A stretch of DNA of 64,000 nucleotides, taken from Pseudobacillus wudalianchiensis (lineage in GTDB: Bacteria > Bacillota > Bacilli > Bacillales > Domibacillaceae). Shown in pieces: positions 59,501 through 64,000 of the stretch. Made by a program: the position numbers and the translations under genes. The DNA lies in the NCBI RefSeq assembly GCF_001685015.1, contig NZ_MAYT01000012.1:165268-229267 (forward strand), given 5' to 3'. The notes beneath the pieces are model-generated. The model searched no databases. It had not been told where the DNA came from and saw only the letters and a list, made by a program, of their open reading frames with translations. Numbering within the stretch: the first letter of the stretch is position 1; each line of letters opens with the position of its first letter.

Positions 59501-62340
59501 CAATATCAAGCTCGAACGGTATCCAAAATTCAAAAGCCATTCAGTTTGTCGTTAGTGATGCAGATAAAATAGTTCCAACGATAGAAAATTTTGAGGTAGA
59601 TAAAGTAACCCCTACATCTGTGGATTTGCATGTACAAGTAAATGAGCTTGCCTACCTTTATTATGTTGTGTTGCCTAAAGGTTCACCGAACCCAACCCAA
59701 GAACAAGTAAAAAATGCATATGATAGTGAAGGTCGGTTTGTTCAGTTAAATAGAGGTCAATCAATAAGAGTAAATGATTCTAATATAGTAAAAATTGATG
59801 GTTTAACTCCTGGCTCTGAGTACGATGTGAAACTTTTTGTAGAAGATATCTATGGAAACGCAACGCAAGTTCGCTCTATTCCTGTTATAGTTCCTCCGGT
59901 TACTGATGGCGGAGATACTAATATTCCGACACCACCAGGAGGGGGAAGTACTCCTGCGCCAGGACCAGGAGGAGGCACGGAAATCCCAACACCGCCAGAA
60001 TCTGAACCAGGAGACTTTTTCGATGCTGGTTTATTAAGCACAGAACGGTTCGGTTACGTCAAGTTGAACATTAAAAACCCGGGTGAGCACAAAGTTAAAT
60101 ACTTGGTCATGGATAGAAATAAATCTAACAATTTTAAGCAGCCGAAGATTGGCGACGAAGCTCCAGCCAATGCTAAGGAATATCAAAACGAAGAGTTTAT
60201 CCTTTGGAATAACCATGAAGTATTTGTTTATCAAGTGGATAGTAATAATAAAGTTGTAGATATGGTAGACGTTAATGAAATCTGGCATTGGTGGGGAGTC
60301 GATGTTCAGGCAAATGAAGAAACAAAGACATTAACGATTAAGTCCCTCATTAATCCTGAAGGTAGAAGCGTTCAGCAGATGTTTCAAAGCGTCTATTTAT
60401 TTAACATTGGAAAAGTAACAAAGTTATATGATTTTTCAAAAGTAGATTGGAAGTATGTCGATGGAATTCCAGCGGTAGAATTAAGCTACGGCGATGATTT
60501 TGATCCTGCCAGACTTAATGAGTTTCTTGTAGAAATGAACTGGTTTAGCGCTGGAGGGGATATACAGAAAACACCGAATGAGGAAGGCTCAATAGAATCA
60601 TATGAAGATCTAAGCGTGTTCATCATTAAGTATGCCGCCAATAATATTGGGAACAAGTTAAACTGGTACTTGCCAAGAGCTACTTGGGAACATGAAGAAG
60701 TAAAAGATGAGAATGGAAATGTTATAGAGAGTTATGGAAGAAGTATAATGGAGCACGATTCAGTCAGTATGAAGCGTTACCAGGAAGAGATTATTAAGCA
60801 ACAAGATTCTTTGAACTCGTTCGCGGATATTAAAGGATTAGTTGCAGCTGTCAATATGGAATTAAAGGATAAAGTAGAAGCGTATAAAAAGGCCCGGGAA
60901 GCAGTTTACAGTTTGTATAAAGAAGATTCATATGATTATGAAGAACATGAACGTCTAAAAGAAGGACTGACTCAAGATGAAATTGACAATGCAGAAAGAG
61001 CAGTAAAACTAGTAGATAATGCTTTTCAGGAAAAAGAAAGTTTATTATGGCAGATTAAAGATGCACAGTATTGGCTTGTAAAAGAAGAGGCAGAGAGTTT
61101 TCTTGAACAATATAAAAAAGCTATTGAACTGCCTGCAGATATTGCAGTGGGAATGCCAATTTCAGATTTGTTTTCTGACGATGAAAAGCCTAAGAATGTC
61201 CAGGTGAGAGTTAATCATATCGGTAATCAGCCAGTAGAGGATGAATGGGTTGCAGGAGAAGGCCAGTATCTAGGGGTCGATGAATTTGGTCAACTGATTC
61301 TAAATCGAAAAAACCTGACGAATAGCAATCAGATTGAATACGTTGCCCTTTCCTTCCAGGTTGGGGATAGATGGCTCGGACAAAAAGTAGTTGCTGTAAC
61401 GATTTCCCCTTCAGAGAAAACGGAAACAACGAGTGACGAAACGGTTATTCATAAAAGAGAAGAAGCTTCCTTTATACACGCAGTTGGCACAGCTCCTGCT
61501 TCTTCATATATTCATTTGAATCGGAAAACAATTGTAGATGAACTTACTTCTGGAATACAGGCTATTGATGAATCGAACCAATCCTATCAGGTGAAAAATG
61601 CGGATGGAGTAGTGAAAGAAAAAACCGCCTTATTGGAGAGGGGTGACCTTCTCGTTGTTACGGCAGAAAATGGTCTGTCTAAAAGAGTGTATCGAATTGA
61701 TAATACATTTGTAATCAGTGAAATGAGCTTGGAGAAACTGGGAGAATTCACTGTGAAGATAGACAATACAACAGTTGAAGAGCTGCAGAAAGAGATGGGG
61801 ATAGATGGAAACTATTCAAATGGAGATTGGTCAGGTGAAGTAAAGTTTAAAATAGAACAGTCAAAAAACGAAGATGGAACGTCTAAAGATAACTTTTATC
61901 GCTTTTTAATTAATAACCCTAAAAAAGATGTTTCTTATCGACTTTATGCTAAAAAGAGTTTCGTATCGTATGTAAACACTCAAAGCGATGTAGCTTGGCC
62001 AAGCTTTAAAGTCATAGACGCTAATTCTAATCCGGATAATTCAGCGATTATTACCGATGTAGATGGCATCTCTATTACCACCGACGCAATCGGAGTCAAG
62101 TTATCGAAAGACTGGGATAATTGGTCAGATACCCTTACTGTTAACGGAATAACGGTAGGCAGTGAAATTCATCAGCAAGAAAACGGTCAGTGGAAAATTA
62201 CTTTTAACACAAAAGGAACATTAGAAAAGCAAGTGAATCAGTTGAATGATATACAGGTCAGCGTTACCGCAGCGGGAATTGAACAGAGAGGCTATATTCA
62301 TTTATCCCTTGATGAAGATGGTAATGTAATTGTGAGATAA
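56539..62340 (+). CDS. Very large SLH surface protein (1933 aa)
   Basis: The ATG at 56539 follows TGGAGGA; the frame opens nine codons earlier. Signal peptide 1-31, three SLH repeats (about 32-205), a beta-helix-like region of short V/I-rich strands (about 210-420; GDVAVNTPKADFIVG, KLIGKIDSVTVN), a Gly/Thr/Pro linker (about 425-465), another beta-helix-like part (to about 765), two fibronectin-III-like repeats sharing YYVVLP and PTQEQVK, a second Pro/Gly linker (about 1120-1160) and a long C-terminal region with a charged helical stretch. No enzyme motif. It looks like an adhesin or structural surface protein. Confidence 0.88.
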   Translation: MAYQSKSHQKFVAAATTTALVATAVTPAYAAAFTDVSSKYKEAVDYLVNNKITEGISSTEFGTDLTIKRVDAAVMLAKALKLDTKGVKDAGFTDVPARAKASVNALKAAGIISGKTEKTFASDQNITRGEAAIMLAKAYQIKGDKTNLSFTDVGLLYKDSVAALVDHKITSGKTMKAFGTGDAIKRGEFGIFLYKLSKVEKEEPIITPTVKATNETELKAALKNDKVTKIILEANIESANLPVITHNVEIDLNGKVLTGNLQYNIPNGTEAITLSSSKEGAQVKGDVAVNTPKADFIVGENVEITGTTTVVNVKANTFYNKGTLHSVVVEDSDGTSFDNGGTIKKDITIEATGSVKLIGKIDSVTVNKAAAITVDDNAVIKEMVVTTNDVTIKAPKGTIDTLKASEGVAVKDPEGKPVETKPVESKPETPGGTTNPGSGTTNPGGGTTNPGSDTTKPETFQGSIDKLDEGGITVAGKTYSASDSLKKLFSKSNSEALEKASITFEAKGTVIEKVTELTLVNSGTSDKQLVLDGQGAVIDGSLFVEGDYCKIANLTVNNDFTITDKVENSFESDKLTVKGKTTVAEQKAAKVAKAAFYRAAAEDPKTRITIIFKDSTIATIEIAKKDAYFSATGSTKVTSISLQANANIFADPDVIIPKVDIHKGVTLVELNVTIRDIIIESNDDIKVTGKGNVGNVVINTDKTVTLDTKGHIQNLETKNEKSKVTIGDNAKITNVTIPEGKKAEDIVENFSQVKDRIEQIGSTPPKDSTPPEFDMPNFGIVNPTDSSADLKVKVNENAIGYYVVLPEGEKVPTQEQVKQGRNAANDDALQQRTFPLHANEQKNISINNLAANTSYQLVMFVEDMMGNSTNLQVFKFTTSKHSEPDKQEGPKASNPMSVYLYKNEVAGDQKLVEGDMVNLYFDRPIKNSVGEAEEAIYEALKGTKFEGRVIIESFSGSKKDSHGFSLEVKSGESIDIAEPQTILLQSNTISSSNGIQNSKAIQFVVSDADKIVPTIENFEVDKVTPTSVDLHVQVNELAYLYYVVLPKGSPNPTQEQVKNAYDSEGRFVQLNRGQSIRVNDSNIVKIDGLTPGSEYDVKLFVEDIYGNATQVRSIPVIVPPVTDGGDTNIPTPPGGGSTPAPGPGGGTEIPTPPESEPGDFFDAGLLSTERFGYVKLNIKNPGEHKVKYLVMDRNKSNNFKQPKIGDEAPANAKEYQNEEFILWNNHEVFVYQVDSNNKVVDMVDVNEIWHWWGVDVQANEETKTLTIKSLINPEGRSVQQMFQSVYLFNIGKVTKLYDFSKVDWKYVDGIPAVELSYGDDFDPARLNEFLVEMNWFSAGGDIQKTPNEEGSIESYEDLSVFIIKYAANNIGNKLNWYLPRATWEHEEVKDENGNVIESYGRSIMEHDSVSMKRYQEEIIKQQDSLNSFADIKGLVAAVNMELKDKVEAYKKAREAVYSLYKEDSYDYEEHERLKEGLTQDEIDNAERAVKLVDNAFQEKESLLWQIKDAQYWLVKEEAESFLEQYKKAIELPADIAVGMPISDLFSDDEKPKNVQVRVNHIGNQPVEDEWVAGEGQYLGVDEFGQLILNRKNLTNSNQIEYVALSFQVGDRWLGQKVVAVTISPSEKTETTSDETVIHKREEASFIHAVGTAPASSYIHLNRKTIVDELTSGIQAIDESNQSYQVKNADGVVKEKTALLERGDLLVVTAENGLSKRVYRIDNTFVISEMSLEKLGEFTVKIDNTTVEELQKEMGIDGNYSNGDWSGEVKFKIEQSKNEDGTSKDNFYRFLINNPKKDVSYRLYAKKSFVSYVNTQSDVAWPSFKVIDANSNPDNSAIITDVDGISITTDAIGVKLSKDWDNWSDTLTVNGITVGSEIHQQENGQWKITFNTKGTLEKQVNQLNDIQVSVTAAGIEQRGYIHLSLDEDGNVIVR

Positions 62341-62352
62341 GAAAGGATAAGA

Positions 62353-62396
62353 GATCATCCCTCTAGTGCTTTAAAATACTAGAGGGATGATCTTTC
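62353..62396 (+). terminator. Terminator after the 1933-aa SLH gene
   Basis: A perfect 15-bp GATCATCCCTCTAGT/ACTAGAGGGATGATC stem followed by a short T-rich tail. Confidence 0.88.
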
Positions 62397-62405
62397 CACT
62401 TTTAC

Positions 62406-62735
62406 CTAAAGACTCTTCTTCTCTAAATCAGCTTTTTCCACCTCATACTGAATAACCCAATCAATTTCCTCATCCATATGCCGATCGGAATTAACCGACC
62501 ATATTTAGGCATTGACATTTTGTGAAAACAAAACCGAAAATCACCCAAACAAGGACGATGAGCCATTCATAAGGCCAGACAAGAGCAGAAGGCATGCCAG
62601 GTAGATAGAGGACGGATACGGCTAAGGACAGGAGAGTGGTAATCCAGCCGAGTGTTGTGCGGCCGGGCTGACGCATCTTCGGCAACTTTTTGCGAAGGAT
62701 AATGAAGGATACGACTGCCATGAAATAGGGGAATA
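62406..62735 (-). pseudogene. C-terminal remnant of an APC-type amino acid permease
   Basis: On the minus strand PYFMAVVSFIILRKKLP is followed by two hydrophobic helices (TTLGWITTLLSLAVSVLYLP and YEWLIVLVWVIFGFVF), as in the last helices of amino acid permeases. The frame then shifts; a hydrophilic tail (MDEEIDWVIQYEVEKADLEKKSL) is readable further on and ends at 62406. No N-terminal portion exists: the sequence breaks off at about 62735 against a short repeat also found beside S-layer genes. It is a deletion relic. Confidence 0.6.
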
Positions 62736-63176
62736 GGTGAGGCGCCTGTCACTCCTTGGGTTTTGCTAAGTTCTATCGAAAAGCAAGTAGAGATAGAAAG
62801 TCGTTAATCTGAAATGTCGCTAAATTTTAGAAGTCATCTAGAATTTAGCAGTAGCTCAAAATCTCCACAGAGTTTTTTCTTATCCTAGAGCGAAGTAAGT
62901 TTATGAAATTGTCTATATCGATATTTGTTATGAATCGAAGGAGAATATGGAGGTATTCTTCTCTATTTAGGTAATTAACTGAAAGTAGGAAGAAATGTAG
63001 AAAAATGTTGATGGTAAACTGTTTTCTGTTAAAATAGTCCCATGGTACTAACTGTTCCTTTGTTACTAAATGCCTGTTTTGTCTACCTTTTGGCTTCTTA
63101 CTTGCCGTGTTTTGAAAACAGTGGAAGGGATAGGTTTCTACTAAATTGTAATTAATAAAAGTGAGGGAAATAGTAA
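62736..63176. other. Intergenic region with S-layer-type flank and promoter
   Basis: GGCGCCTGTCACTCC (62740-62754) followed by a TATCGAAAAG motif resembles the flanks after 45747 and 47061. CAAAATCTCCACAGAG (about 62850-62865) resembles part of the S-layer terminator repeat. No gene recognised. Confidence 0.5.
63008..63035 (+). promoter_or_regulatory. Promoter of the last SLH gene
   Basis: TTGATG, 16 bp, TAAAAT, about 142 bp upstream of the start, a leader length similar to that of the first S-layer gene. Confidence 0.55.
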
Positions 63177-64000
63177 ATGGCTTACCAACTAAAGCCTTAT
63201 CGTAAATTTCTGGCCACAGCAGCGACAGCTGCACTTGTGGCTACAGCAGTCTCTCCCGCCTATGCAGCTTCATTCACAGATGTATCCAGCAATTACAAAG
63301 AAGCAGTTGACTATCTTGTTAGCAACAAAATTACAGATGGTATTAGTGCTGCGCAATTTGGAACAGATTTAACGATTAAGCGTGTAGACGCCGCAGTGAT
63401 GCTAGCAAAAGCATTAAAGCTAAAGGTAGAGAGTGTAAAAGATTCTGGTTTCACAGATGTTCCAACTCGTGCCAAAGCCTATGTGGATACTTTGAAAGCA
63501 GCTGGTATCGTGGATGGAAAAACAGCTAAAACATTTGATTCTGAGAAAAATATCACCCGTGGAGAGATGGCGATCATGCTGGCAAAAGCCTACAAAATTA
63601 CAGGCGACAAGGCAAATCTTCCTTTTAAGGACGTAGCACCTCGTTACCAAGATTCTGTTGCGGCTCTTTTTGATCATAAAATTACTTCTGGGAAGTTAAA
63701 TGGGATTTTTGGCATAGATCAAGCGATTAAACGTGGAGAGTTCGCCGTTTTTCTTTACAAGTTATCAAAAGTTGAAAAAGAAGAACCGGTAGTAACAACA
63801 GCAAATGTTTTAAATGAAGCCGACCTGCTTGCAGCTTTGAAGAATGGCAAAATAACTAAGATCGTGTTAGAAGCCAACATTACTTCTTCTGCTATACCAG
63901 TTATTAGCCGTAATGTAGAAGTTGACTTGAACGGAAAAACATTGGTGGGAAACCTTCAGTACAATCTTCCTGATGAAACAGAATCTATTACTTTATCTTC
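63177..64000 (+). CDS. SLH surface protein, 5' portion; paralogue of the 1933-aa protein
   Basis: ATG at 63177 with GTGAGGG upstream; open to the window edge (274 codons, no stop). Signal peptide (AAS after PAYA, about 31), three SLH repeats (about 31-205) and the start of the same beta-helix-like region as the 56539 protein. Both share VEKEEPV, LKNGKITKIVLEANI and LNGKTLVGNLQYN-type segments with only scattered substitutions. Tandem duplication is the simplest explanation. Full length and C-terminal architecture cannot be seen. Confidence 0.9.
   Translation, partial: MAYQLKPYRKFLATAATAALVATAVSPAYAASFTDVSSNYKEAVDYLVSNKITDGISAAQFGTDLTIKRVDAAVMLAKALKLKVESVKDSGFTDVPTRAKAYVDTLKAAGIVDGKTAKTFDSEKNITRGEMAIMLAKAYKITGDKANLPFKDVAPRYQDSVAALFDHKITSGKLNGIFGIDQAIKRGEFAVFLYKLSKVEKEEPVVTTANVLNEADLLAALKNGKITKIVLEANITSSAIPVISRNVEVDLNGKTLVGNLQYNLPDETESITLS

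Overview
The window reads as a chromosomal segment of a motile, endospore-forming, S-layer-bearing Bacillaceae (low-GC Firmicute). Evidence: strong AGGAGG-type ribosome sites, many GTG/TTG starts, sporulation genes (spoIID, spoIIQ, spoIIID), flagellar rod/hook genes and a gene order matching the Bacillus atp-ywzB-ywmB-murA-spoIID-ywnJ-spoIIQ-spoIIID-mbl-flhO-flhP-fabZ-ywpF-ssbB-ywqA-ywqB neighbourhood. The species cannot be fixed from sequence alone.

Layout. 1-6.6 kb: F1Fo ATP synthase operon (3' end of atpB, then atpE,F,H,A,G,D,C), with structured palindromic repeats inserted between atpE and atpF (one copy) and between atpG and atpD (three tandem 121-bp copies with compensatory base changes). 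6.7-18.5 kb: conserved core of envelope, sporulation, flagellar, lipid and ssDNA-binding genes. 18.6-23.1 kb: a minus-strand SNF2 helicase/SWIM zinc-finger pair. 23.4-30.5 kb: four secreted enzymes with SLH cell-wall anchors (amidase, subtilisin-like protease, NlpC/P60 peptidase, glucosaminidase). 30.6-42.3 kb: wall-polymer genes, namely a lipoprotein, a MurJ-family flippase, two GT4 glycosyltransferases, CsaB pyruvyl transferase, a WecC-type UDP-ManNAc dehydrogenase and a WecG/TagA glycosyltransferase, with tspO, an RsbR-like STAS protein and a NERD nuclease-like protein between them. 42.8-64 kb: accessory S-layer region with two S-layer-type proteins (984 and 923 aa), a WD40-like/BIG2/SLH protein, a chemoreceptor, a 1933-aa SLH protein and the start of its paralogue. 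This last region is littered with decay: a RadC-like fragment, an orphan S-layer C-terminus, an IS3-family remnant, a broken small secreted protein and a permease tail.

How it fits together. The polysaccharide genes are expected to build and pyruvylate the secondary wall polymer that SLH domains bind (known for CsaB systems). The eight SLH proteins encoded around them are its clients: structural S-layer proteins and wall-remodelling enzymes. Window and locus together look like an S-layer assembly island attached to the atp/spoII core.

The two least ordinary signals are non-coding. One is three intergenic arrays (15 units in all) with an exact 21-bp period bracketing the 30.6-36.5 kb segment. 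The other is the covarying 121-bp hairpin repeats inside the atp operon.
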